Positions 1 through 4,867 of a stretch of 5,347 nucleotides of DNA are shown here, in pieces. The first letter of the stretch is position 1; each line of letters opens with the position of its first letter. The stretch lies in the NCBI GenBank assembly GCA_030040115.1, contig JASHUH010000631.1, positions 1 through 5,347 of the forward strand, written 5' to 3'. The notes beneath the pieces are model-generated. The model saw only the letters and a program-made list of their open reading frames with translations, was not told the DNA's origin and made no database searches. A program made the translations under genes and the position numbers. The stretch comes from Acidobacteriaceae bacterium. GTDB lineage: Bacteria; Acidobacteriota; Terriglobia; Terriglobales; Acidobacteriaceae.

Positions 1-144
1 CGCCCCCATCGAGCGCGCCAGCTCAGCCTGGTCGGCGCTCCGGTTCCAGCCGGTCACCGAGCCTGGAAACTTCGCCGCCCGCAACGCCAGGCCCACCGAC
101 GCGCCCAAAAGTCCAGTTCCGAGAATGGCGATGCGCTCAATCAT
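1..144 (-). CDS. tyrA: Prephenate dehydrogenase, N-terminal fragment (cut by window edge)
   Basis: The first 48 codons are present; the gene runs off the left edge. The translation begins MIERIAILGTGLLGASVGLA. This shows a Rossmann beta-alpha-beta start with the GxGxxG dinucleotide-binding loop at residues 9-14 (GTGLLG), followed by a second strand ending near VTGWNRS. It is the usual beginning of NAD(P)-dependent prephenate dehydrogenase, which oxidatively decarboxylates prephenate to 4-hydroxyphenylpyruvate for tyrosine synthesis. The short fragment alone could belong to another Rossmann dehydrogenase, but its place after chorismate mutase and DAHP synthase makes TyrA the best call. The ATG at 144 has no Shine-Dalgarno sequence: the bases before it are TAGACC and then the octamer repeat array that bounds the S23 cassette. 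The catalytic domain is outside the window. Confidence 0.85.
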   Translation of the reverse strand, partial: MIERIAILGTGLLGASVGLALRAAKFPGSVTGWNRSADQAELARSMGA

Positions 145-150
145 GGTCTA

Positions 151-190
151 GCAAGTCAGCGGGTCAGCAGGGCAGCGGGTCAGCAAGTCA
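151..190 (+). repeat. Octamer tandem array, left (tyrA-side) arm of the S23 cassette
   Basis: Five contiguous 8-bp units fit the consensus GCRRGTCA. In order they are GCAAGTCA, GCGGGTCA, a variant GCAGGGCA, GCGGGTCA and GCAAGTCA, so the unit order is mirror-symmetric around the middle variant. The array ends 3 bp before the S23 stop codon on one side and 6 bp before the tyrA start codon on the other. It is inverted relative to the array at 612-643. Confidence 0.9.
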
Positions 191-193
191 ACG

Positions 194-586
194 TCACGAA
201 GTATGGAGCGTTCCCACGAGGCCGTTGATCAGCCTCGTCACCTCGTCGCAGTGCGCCATCAAAGCGGCTGCACTCCTCGCTTCCAGCAAGCTCAAGTCGG
301 CTGCAAGTTCGAGCTGAGTCTGCAGCTCAAAGAGCGAACCGCGCGAAATCGCCAGAAATTGCCTGAAGTGACCATCGTTTAGCCTGCCATGTCCCTCAGC
401 GATATTACTGGGGATTGCGATTGCCGCCCGACGCATCTGGGATTGAAGACCGTACATTTCGGCCTTCGGCAGTTCTTCCGTCACCCGATAGACTTCCTTG
501 GCCAACTTCATAGCTTTTTGCCAGGCTATCAGGTCACGATAGTGGCGAGTCCTCTTGCTAACTTCGTGTTCGCTAGTTGCGCTCAT
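194..586 (-). CDS. Four-helix-bundle protein (S23 / 23S rRNA intervening-sequence protein family)
   Basis: This is a 130-residue protein with the family's diagnostic pattern: YRDLIAWQKAM (residues 16-26), KEVYRVTEELPKAEMYGLQSQMRRA (30-54), the conserved IPSNIAEGHGR (58-68) and FLAISRGSLFELQTQLELA (77-95). Members fold as four-helix bundles that assemble into pentameric barrels. They were first seen encoded in intervening sequences inside 23S rRNA genes and are structurally related to Avd, the accessory protein of diversity-generating retroelements. Their biochemical role is unsettled. I chose the ATG at 586, preceded by AAGAGG at a short 3-nt spacing. An in-frame TTG at 601 would add five residues but has no ribosome site. 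The gene breaks the aroF-tyrA junction and is bracketed by inverted octamer arrays at 151-190 and 612-643, so it probably arrived as a cassette. No reverse transcriptase or rRNA sequence is visible nearby. Confidence 0.9.
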   Translation of the reverse strand: MSATSEHEVSKRTRHYRDLIAWQKAMKLAKEVYRVTEELPKAEMYGLQSQMRRAAIAIPSNIAEGHGRLNDGHFRQFLAISRGSLFELQTQLELAADLSLLEARSAAALMAHCDEVTRLINGLVGTLHTS

Positions 587-611
587 CGACCTCTTCGGCA
601 ATTAACTGCCC

Positions 612-643
612 TGACTTGCTGCCCCGCTGACTTGCTGACCCGC
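612..643 (-). repeat. Octamer tandem array, right (aroF-side) arm of the S23 cassette
   Basis: Four contiguous units read on the minus strand as GCGGGTCA, GCAAGTCA, GCGGGGCA and GCAAGTCA. They are followed by a partial GGGCA, and a degenerate TGAAGCA precedes them. It is the inverted counterpart of the array at 151-190. Aligned arm to arm, the 32 bp match with three mismatches. The array begins 9 bp after the DAHP synthase stop codon. Confidence 0.9.
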
Positions 644-652
644 TGCTTCATC

Positions 653-1669
653 CTACATCGTTCTTCCCACCGCTTCGGCCAGCACCCGCAGCTCCCTTAC
701 CAGCTTCTCGAACGGTTCGAGATACAGCGTCTGCGCGGCGTCCGATACGGCCTTATCGGCGTTGGGATGCACCTCGATGAGCAGCGCATCGGCGCCCGCG
801 GCCACCGCCGCCTTGGCCATGGGCGCCACCATGTCGCGCCGCCCGGTCCCATGCGATGGATCGCCCACCACCGGCAAATGTGAGAGCTTCTTCAGCACCG
901 GAATAGCCGCGATATCCATGGTGTTGCGCGTCGCCGTCTCATAGGTGCGAATGCCGCGTTCGCACAAGATCACGTCGTAATTGCCGCCGGAAAGAATGTA
1001 CTCGCTCGACAGCAGCAGCTCCTCCACCGTGGCCGCGATGCCCCGCTTGAGCAGCACCGGTTTCCGCACCTGGCCCAGCTCGCGCAGCAGGTTGAAGTTC
1101 TGCATGTTGCGCGCGCCCACCTGAAAACAATCCACATACGGCAGCATGGGCTCGATCTGCGCAATCTCCATCACTTCGCTCACGGTGGCCAGGCCGTGCG
1201 CGCAGGCGGCTTCGCGCATCACCTTGAGCCCGTCAATACCCAGGCCCTGGAACGAATAAGGAGAAGTGCGCGGTTTGAACGCCCCGCCGCGCAGAAACTT
1301 TCCCCCCGCGGCCTTCACGCACGCGGCAATCTCGAAAATCTGCTCGCGGTTCTCAATGGCGCACGGCCCGGCAATCATGGCGATGGCTTGCCCGCCGATC
1401 GTCGCCTGGTTGGGGAATTCCACCACTGTCCCTTCCGGCCTCCATGCGCGCCCCGCAAGTTTGTACGGCGCGCTGATGCGGTGCACGTGCAGCACCCCCG
1501 GCAGCATTTCGAACTTGGTCAGGTCCAGTCCGGCCGTCGGCCCCACGCCGGCCAGAATGGTTTGCATGGCGCCGGTGGTGCGATGCACATCCACGCCCGC
1601 TTCTTCCATGGCGTCGATCACGGCGTCAATCTGCTCTTCGGTGGCTTTCTCCTGCATGGCGACGATCAT
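653..1669 (-). CDS. aroF: 3-deoxy-7-phosphoheptulonate (DAHP) synthase, type I-beta, with N-terminal regulatory domain
   Basis: The 338-residue enzyme condenses phosphoenolpyruvate with erythrose 4-phosphate, the first step of the shikimate pathway. Residues 1-70 match the ferredoxin-like (ACT-type) regulatory domain found in Thermotoga-type enzymes. The TIM barrel follows, with AGPCAIE (100-106), GGAFKPRTSPYSFQGLG (128-144), QVGARNMQN (183-191), LLKRG (206-210), LCERGIRT (235-242) and DPSHGTGRR (270-278). The expected metal ligands are Cys103, His273, Glu299 and Asp310, and all are present. The extra N-terminal domain implies allosteric feedback, typically by Tyr or Phe. The ATG overlaps the chorismate mutase stop codon by 4 nt and has AGGGA about 9 nt upstream. 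The length is normal and no lesion is seen. 'aroF' is the symbol commonly used for this family; some annotations use aroG. Confidence 0.96.
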   Translation of the reverse strand: MIVAMQEKATEEQIDAVIDAMEEAGVDVHRTTGAMQTILAGVGPTAGLDLTKFEMLPGVLHVHRISAPYKLAGRAWRPEGTVVEFPNQATIGGQAIAMIAGPCAIENREQIFEIAACVKAAGGKFLRGGAFKPRTSPYSFQGLGIDGLKVMREAACAHGLATVSEVMEIAQIEPMLPYVDCFQVGARNMQNFNLLRELGQVRKPVLLKRGIAATVEELLLSSEYILSGGNYDVILCERGIRTYETATRNTMDIAAIPVLKKLSHLPVVGDPSHGTGRRDMVAPMAKAAVAAGADALLIEVHPNADKAVSDAAQTLYLEPFEKLVRELRVLAEAVGRTM

Positions 1670-2070
1670 GGCTTTATCCCTGTCTCAGGCGCCGTCCCGA
1701 ACTCGCCGGCGCCGGTCGGCTCCGAAAGCCGGGGTTGGTGAGCTTCCGGCGCGCCTGCGGCGTGGCCCTCCAGGTCTTCGTGGCGACCCTGGGCATATCT
1801 TTCCGAAGCCAGCTCATTCCGTTGCAGCGCCCGCATCACGTCGATGATGCGTTCGTAGATGTGGGTCAGCTCGATGTCGGGCAACGGGCCTTTGTTGGCC
1901 GCGCGCACGTTCGCATACACCGTCTTTTCCCGGTTCGGCTCGTATACCGGAAGCGATGTCGCGGCTTTCAGATGGCCCACCATCTGTGCCGCGCGGGCGC
2001 GCTCGTTCAACAACTCCACGAGCTGCCGATCCAGAACATCGATGCGGCTTCGCAATTCTTCGAGTGTCAT
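1666..2070 (-). CDS. Monofunctional chorismate mutase, AroQ class, with unusual C-terminal tail
   Basis: The 134-residue protein rearranges chorismate to prephenate. Residues 1-85 align with the all-helical mutase domain of E. coli P-protein. Active-site equivalents are visible as Arg7 (R11), Arg24 (R28), Lys35 (K39), Glu44 (D48), Arg47 (R51), Glu48 (E52) and Gln83 (Q88), within LRSRIDVLDRQLVELLNER, VYEPNREK and YERIIDVMRALQ. Stand-alone AroQ proteins are normally about 90-100 residues. Here residues 88-134 form a Gly/Pro/Ala/Glu/His-rich tail with no recognisable domain. The ATG is preceded by AAAGG at 8 nt. The stop codon overlaps the DAHP synthase start codon (ATGA), suggesting coupled translation and possibly a mutase/synthase complex as in some bacteria. 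No prephenate dehydratase or ACT domain is attached. The 5' region carries a MITE-like element that ends 17 bp before the start codon. Confidence 0.93.
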   Translation of the reverse strand: MTLEELRSRIDVLDRQLVELLNERARAAQMVGHLKAATSLPVYEPNREKTVYANVRAANKGPLPDIELTHIYERIIDVMRALQRNELASERYAQGRHEDLEGHAAGAPEAHQPRLSEPTGAGEFGTAPETGIKP

Positions 2071-2100
2071 AAATCAGCCTTTAGCTACTACAGCGTTTTC

Positions 2101-2121
2101 GATTCTGCTCCTTACAGAATC
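2101..2121. repeat. Perfect hairpin inside the MITE-like element
   Basis: GATTCTG at 2101-2107 is exactly complementary to CAGAATC at 2115-2121 with a 7-nt loop. Its left arm shares GATTC with the outer terminal repeat, so the two pairings are mutually exclusive in a transcript. Confidence 0.75.
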
Positions 2122-2132
2122 CGGGACGATGA

Positions 2133-2159
2133 GTGGCGTTTTCCTTAAGGAAACGCCAC
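2133..2159. repeat. Long near-perfect palindrome inside the MITE-like element
   Basis: The arms 2133-2146 (GTGGCGTTTTCCTT) and 2147-2159 (AAGGAAACGCCAC) are complementary except for one extra T. This gives a 13-bp stem centred on TTAA. There is no T-tract after it on either strand, so it does not look like an intrinsic terminator. Confidence 0.85.
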
Positions 2160-2202
2160 CTTGCACGACGCCGCAATGGCAAGATTTGAATCGAAAATGC
2201 TC

Positions 2203-2293
2203 TAGCCGCTAGCTCCTGTCTCCGCCGTGGTGGCGCAAGCCTGCGCGGCCCACTCCGGCATGGCGCACGCCAGGAGCCAGTCGCTAGCAGCTA
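2203..2293. repeat. Inverted heptamer array (TAGCNNC type) between trpA and chorismate mutase
   Basis: On the plus strand from 2203 the sequence reads as heptamers TAGCCGC, TAGCTCC and TGTCTCC. On the minus strand from 2293 it reads TAGCTGC, TAGCGAC and TGGCTCC. The two short degenerate arrays face each other around a GC-rich core with small perfect hairpins at 2233-2246 and 2261-2272. One further unit, TAGCTAC at 2082-2088, lies on the far side of the MITE-like element, as if the element split the array. With the element at 2088-2205, this accounts for most of the 229-bp gap after trpA. Confidence 0.5.
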
Positions 2294-2299
2294 TTTTTG

Positions 2300-3109
2300 T
2301 CACCGGGCCGGCGCCGCTTCTTTGAGGCGCAGACCCTGGATAAATCGCTCCACTGCGCCAGGCGCTGCTTCCGGACCTTCGGCGGAACTGACCCGCTCGA
2401 TGAGTTCGACAATCGCGCTGCCGATCACCGCGGCGTCCGCGAACTCCGCAACCTGCGCAACGTGCTCCGCGTTCGAGATGCCGAACCCCACGACCACCGG
2501 CAGCCCCTTTCCAACCGGTCCAGTCCATCGGCGGATGCGCTCCACCAGCGCCCGCGCGTCCGCGGTCATGCTCCGCTGCGTGCCCGTAATGCCCACGCGC
2601 GAGATGGCGTACACAAATCCCCGCGAGTGCGCGGCGATGGCCTGGAGCCTCTCGTCGGGACTGGTGGGCGCGGCCAGAAAAATCGGCGCCAGGCCCACGC
2701 GCTCCATCTCCTGCAAATATTCCCCCGCCTCCTCGACAATTATGTCCGTCACCAGCACGCCGTCCGCGCCCGCCGCCACGGCGTCCTCGACAAATCGGCT
2801 TAGTCCGTAGCGCAGGATCGGATTCAAATAGGTGAAAAGGACTAGTCCAGCCTCGCTTCGCGCCGCGCGGATTTGGCCGGCCAGCGCCAGCACGTCGCGC
2901 AGACGCGTGCCGCGCGCCAGGGCGCGCTCGCTCGCCCGCTGAATAATCGGCCCGTCGGCTAGCGGATCGCTGAACGGCACGCCCAGCTCGATCACGTCGG
3001 CGCCCGCATCGATGGCGGCTAACGCAATGGCCTGCGTGCCCTCGAGCGAGGGATCGCCGGCGGTCAAATAAACCACCAGCCCCGGCTTGTGCGCGAAACC
3101 AATCGGCAT
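2300..3109 (-). CDS. trpA: Tryptophan synthase alpha chain
   Basis: The 269-residue TIM-barrel subunit cleaves indole-3-glycerol phosphate to indole and glyceraldehyde 3-phosphate; indole is channelled to TrpB. The signature ELGVPFSDPLADGP (residues 41-54) contains both catalytic acids, Glu41 and Asp52 (Salmonella Glu49 and Asp60). The lid/substrate segment SRVGITGT is at 170-177, and the phosphate-binding loops are GFGIS (208-212) and GSAIVELI (230-237). The N-terminus is about 8-10 residues shorter than in enterobacterial TrpA. An in-frame TAG at 3131-3133 and the absence of another Met rule out a longer start, so the ATG at 3109 stands, with only a weak AGAG upstream. The gene is separated from trpB by 148 bp of repeat-bearing sequence, unlike the overlap or tight spacing common elsewhere. 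Confidence 0.97.
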   Translation of the reverse strand: MPIGFAHKPGLVVYLTAGDPSLEGTQAIALAAIDAGADVIELGVPFSDPLADGPIIQRASERALARGTRLRDVLALAGQIRAARSEAGLVLFTYLNPILRYGLSRFVEDAVAAGADGVLVTDIIVEEAGEYLQEMERVGLAPIFLAAPTSPDERLQAIAAHSRGFVYAISRVGITGTQRSMTADARALVERIRRWTGPVGKGLPVVVGFGISNAEHVAQVAEFADAAVIGSAIVELIERVSSAEGPEAAPGAVERFIQGLRLKEAAPAR

Positions 3110-3133
3110 GGCTCTAAATAGCTGGTCGTCCTA

Positions 3134-3160
3134 GTTCCCGCTTTTTGGTGCGCTGGGAAC
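3134..3160. repeat. Small inverted repeat upstream of trpA
   Basis: GTTCCC at 3134-3139 is complementary to GGGAAC at 3155-3160, with a further GC/GC pair possible inside after a one-base bulge. It lies 25 bp upstream of the trpA start codon. It is short and could be chance or a minor RNA hairpin. Confidence 0.35.
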
Positions 3161-3183
3161 GATTCTACCCGCAGTTTTGAAAG

Positions 3184-3238
3184 GGCACGGCTTCAGCCGT
3201 GCCGTATAGGCGCAAACAAAAATCGTGGGCTTTAGCCC
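3184..3238. repeat. REP-like double-palindrome element between trpB and trpA
   Basis: Two hairpins lie in tandem. The first is a perfect 8-bp stem, GGCACGGC (3184-3191) with GCCGTGCC (3196-3203), closed by a TTCA loop. The second is GGGCT (3227-3231) with AGCCC (3234-3238). They are joined by a 23-bp A-rich spacer. The double-stem layout resembles REP/BIME-type extragenic repeats, and similar GC-stem palindromes are, from memory, common in Acidobacteriota genomes. On the transcribed strand the larger stem is followed by CTTTC rather than a real U-tract, so strong termination is unlikely. Confidence 0.7.
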
Positions 3239-3257
3239 CTGAGGAATGCTTCGACTC

Positions 3258-4466
3258 TCACAGCTTCAGCTCGCGCGCCAAAATCCCCATGTCCTTGTCG
3301 CCGCGTCCTGAAAGATTCACCACCAGTATTTCATGCGCGCCCATCGCGGGAGCGATGCGCAGCGCCTCGGCCACGGCGTGCGCGCTTTCGAGCGCGGGCA
3401 GAATCCCTTCGCTGCGCGCCAGCTTCACCACCGCGTCCAGCGCCGCCGTATCATCCTGGGCCACGTATTCCGCGCGGCCCGAGTCGTGCAGCGCTGCGTG
3501 CTCCGGTCCAATCGAGGCATAGTCCAAACCCGCCGAGACTGAGTGGGTCAGCGCAATCTGACCATCGTCATCCTGCAACACGTACGAATACGTCCCTTGC
3601 AGCACCCCGGGCGCGCCACCCCGAAATCGCGCCGCATGTTCACCTAAGGCCGCGCCGCGTCCGCCCGCCTCCACGCCGATCAGCCGCACCCCGCGCTCGG
3701 GAATAAACTCGTAAAACGCGCCAATCGCGTTCGAACCGCCCCCCACGCACGCCACCACCGCATCAGGAAGCTTCCCCTCTTTTTTGAGGATTTGCGCCTT
3801 GATCTCGCGGCTGATGCAGCGATGAAAATCCCGCACCATGGTGGGATACGGGTGCGCCCCCAGCGCGCTGCCCAAGAGATAATACGTCGTGCGCACGTTC
3901 GTCACCCAGTCGCGCATCGCCTCGCTGATGGCGTCCTTCAGCGTCTTCGAGCCGGATGAAACCCCACGCACCTCGGCGCCCAGCAGCCGCATGCGCTTCA
4001 CGTTCAGATCCTGCCGCTCCATGTCCACGTCGCCCATGTAGACCACGCACTCCAGGCCAAGCAGCGCGCACACCGTCGCCGTCGCCACGCCGTGCTGGCC
4101 CGCGCCGGTCTCGGCGATCACGCGCTTTTTGCCCATGCGTCGGGCCAGCAATCCCTGGCCCAGAGCGTTATTGATCTTGTGCGCGCCGGTATGGAGCAGG
4201 TCTTCGCGCTTCAAATAAATCTTTCCCCCGCCCAGCGCTTCGGTCAGCCGCTTGGCGAAATAAAGCGGGGTCGGCCGGCCGGCGTAATCGGCGAGCAGCG
4301 CGTTGAGCTCGGCCTGGAACGCCGCATCTGCCTTGGCCGCTTCGTACTCGCGTTCCAATTCCACCAGCGCCGCCATCAGCGTCTCCGGCACGTATCGCCC
4401 GCCGTAAACGCCAAAGCGCCCGGCGCGCGATTCGGAGGGATTTGCCGGAAGAATGATGGATGCCAT
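3258..4466 (-). CDS. trpB: Tryptophan synthase beta chain
   Basis: The 402-residue PLP enzyme joins indole and serine to make tryptophan and forms the alpha2-beta2 complex with TrpA. The sequence shows [13 protein letters not shown] (18-30), the PLP lysine Lys97 in HTGAHKINN (92-100), the catalytic Glu119 in AETGAGQHG (118-126), the PLP-phosphate loop GGGSNAIG (242-249), Asp315 in [11 protein letters not shown] (313-323), and SGRGDKDMG (386-394) near the C-terminus. This is the standard TrpB1 form, complete and at normal length. The ATG at 4466 has a strong AGGAG five bases upstream (4472-4476 on the plus strand), which fixes the start. Part of this ribosome site is in a perfect inverted repeat at 4475-4506. 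It is the first gene of the biosynthetic set in this window; trpC and trpF are not nearby. Confidence 0.98.
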   Translation of the reverse strand: MASIILPANPSESRAGRFGVYGGRYVPETLMAALVELEREYEAAKADAAFQAELNALLADYAGRPTPLYFAKRLTEALGGGKIYLKREDLLHTGAHKINNALGQGLLARRMGKKRVIAETGAGQHGVATATVCALLGLECVVYMGDVDMERQDLNVKRMRLLGAEVRGVSSGSKTLKDAISEAMRDWVTNVRTTYYLLGSALGAHPYPTMVRDFHRCISREIKAQILKKEGKLPDAVVACVGGGSNAIGAFYEFIPERGVRLIGVEAGGRGAALGEHAARFRGGAPGVLQGTYSYVLQDDDGQIALTHSVSAGLDYASIGPEHAALHDSGRAEYVAQDDTAALDAVVKLARSEGILPALESAHAVAEALRIAPAMGAHEILVVNLSGRGDKDMGILARELKL

Positions 4467-4474
4467 GAATGCTC

Positions 4475-4506
4475 CTGGGGTGCCCGGGAATTGAGGAACA
4501 CCCCAG
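4475..4506 (-). promoter_or_regulatory. trpB leader hairpin overlapping the Shine-Dalgarno sequence
   Basis: CTGGGGTG (4475-4482) and CACCCCAG (4499-4506) are perfect 8-bp inverted repeats separated by 16 nt. In the trpB mRNA the 3' arm CACCCCAG runs directly into the ribosome site, so the first two bases of AGGAG are in the stem. It is positioned to affect translation initiation. A regulatory function is inference; there is no visible leader peptide or T-tract to suggest classic trp attenuation. Confidence 0.45.
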
Positions 4507-4523
4507 TTTACTAGAGCGACAGT

Positions 4524-4847
4524 TTAGGGAAACAGAACGCGAAGGCGGGTCCGGACGTCAACGCGGAAGAGGACCTCAACGCAGGCAAGGCGCCCGGAGA
4601 CAACGTCGAGAATGATCATTCCTTCTTTCGGGTCGAGCTCCAGACAATGAGCATCTTTATAGGGGCGGTCCGACGGTTCAAAGTTTGTATAGAAGGTTGC
4701 ACAAAAATCGTCTTCGCAGTCGCAACGGCGCACTATCTGCGTCTCAGGGATCTGGGTCGCCAATTCCGGCTCTTTTGAAGCCAGCAGTAGGCTCTCGAGC
4801 TCCTGTGCGAATTCGGGAAGGGCTTCTCGGAGGCGAATTGAGGCCAT
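4524..4847 (-). CDS. Conserved-looking small protein of unknown function with a Cys cluster
   Basis: This 107-residue protein is not recognised as a named family. An acidic amphipathic N-terminus (about residues 5-35) is followed by a cysteine cluster C42-x-C44-x4-C49 in RRCDCEDDFCATFYT, then a beta-rich C-terminal half with the stretch GMIILDVVSGRLACVEVLFR (76-95). Cys68 and Cys89 are also present, so a metal site is possible but unproven. There is no signal peptide or membrane segment. I chose the ATG at 4847 because GGGGAG sits about 6 nt upstream; an ATG at 4892 would overlap the toxin gene by 25 nt and lacks such support. It starts 20 bp after the toxin stop codon in the same orientation, so it may be cotranscribed with the toxin-antitoxin pair. 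It ends 57 bp before trpB. Confidence 0.75.
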   Translation of the reverse strand: MASIRLREALPEFAQELESLLLASKEPELATQIPETQIVRRCDCEDDFCATFYTNFEPSDRPYKDAHCLELDPKEGMIILDVVSGRLACVEVLFRVDVRTRLRVLFP

Positions 4848-4867
4848 TGGAGCTCCCCTAAGTTGTC

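Larger units (their letters stand above)
151..650 (-). mobile_element. Putative S23/four-helix-bundle cassette with terminal inverted octamer arrays
   Basis: The unit of about 0.5 kb consists of one small S23-family gene flanked by inverted tandem arrays of an octamer. It sits precisely between the stop codon of aroF and the start codon of tyrA, genes that are otherwise tightly packed in this operon. No transposase, integrase or clear target duplication is visible, so mobility is inferred from the layout alone. The right boundary is uncertain and could be 643 to 650. Confidence 0.5.
2088..2205. mobile_element. MITE-like palindromic element (about 118 bp)
   Basis: The terminal inverted repeats are 18 bp with two mismatches. 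The left is CTACAGCGTTTTCGATTC at 2088-2105; the complement of 2188-2205 is CTAGAGCATTTTCGATTC. A TA lies at each end (2089-2090 and 2203-2204), consistent with a TA target duplication of the IS630/Tc1 type. Inside are a perfect 7-bp hairpin (2101-2107 with 2115-2121) and a near-perfect long palindrome (2133-2159). It encodes no protein. The IS630/Tc1 link is inference from the ends only. Confidence 0.65.

Noticed and set aside
151..190. Octamer array as a CRISPR array
   Set aside because: The units are 8 bp and directly abut with no spacers, and there are no cas genes. It does not match CRISPR architecture.
389..883. Plus-strand open frame of 164 codons spanning the S23 gene, the right octamer array and the end of DAHP synthase
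   Set aside because: It lies opposite two well-identified minus-strand genes, its translation has no recognisable family pattern, and it reads through the repeat array. It is a shadow frame in GC-rich DNA.
1196..1847. Plus-strand open frames opposite DAHP synthase and chorismate mutase
   Set aside because: The opposite strand carries complete enzymes with all active-site residues. The plus-strand products show no domain and fit GC-driven shadow frames.
2202..2528. Minus-strand frame of 108 codons overlapping the 3' end of trpA and the heptamer array
   Set aside because: It is out of frame inside trpA, is low-complexity (Gly/Arg/Ala) and ends in repeat sequence. The trpA frame fully explains the conserved region.
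3184..3203. Perfect GC-rich stem after trpB as an intrinsic terminator
   Set aside because: The transcribed strand lacks a U-tract after the stem (CTTTC only), trpA lies just downstream in the same operon, and a second palindrome nearby favours a REP-like repeat.
4467..4523. Classic trp attenuator with a leader peptide ahead of trpB
   Set aside because: The 57-bp gap holds no short open frame with tandem Trp codons and no terminator U-tract; only the hairpin at the ribosome site is supported.
4505..4526. CTAGAGCGAC flanked by AGTTTA direct copies, resembling one end of the MITE-like element
   Set aside because: Only about seven bases match the terminal repeat and there is no partner end nearby; this is within chance expectation.
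4532..4561. Possible promoter for trpB: TTGACG (complement of 4556-4561) with TTCTGT (complement of 4532-4537), 18-bp spacing
   Set aside because: The -35-like hexamer is good but the -10 is poor, the site lies within the coding end of the upstream gene, and sigma-factor preferences of the organism are unknown. Too weak to list as a feature.
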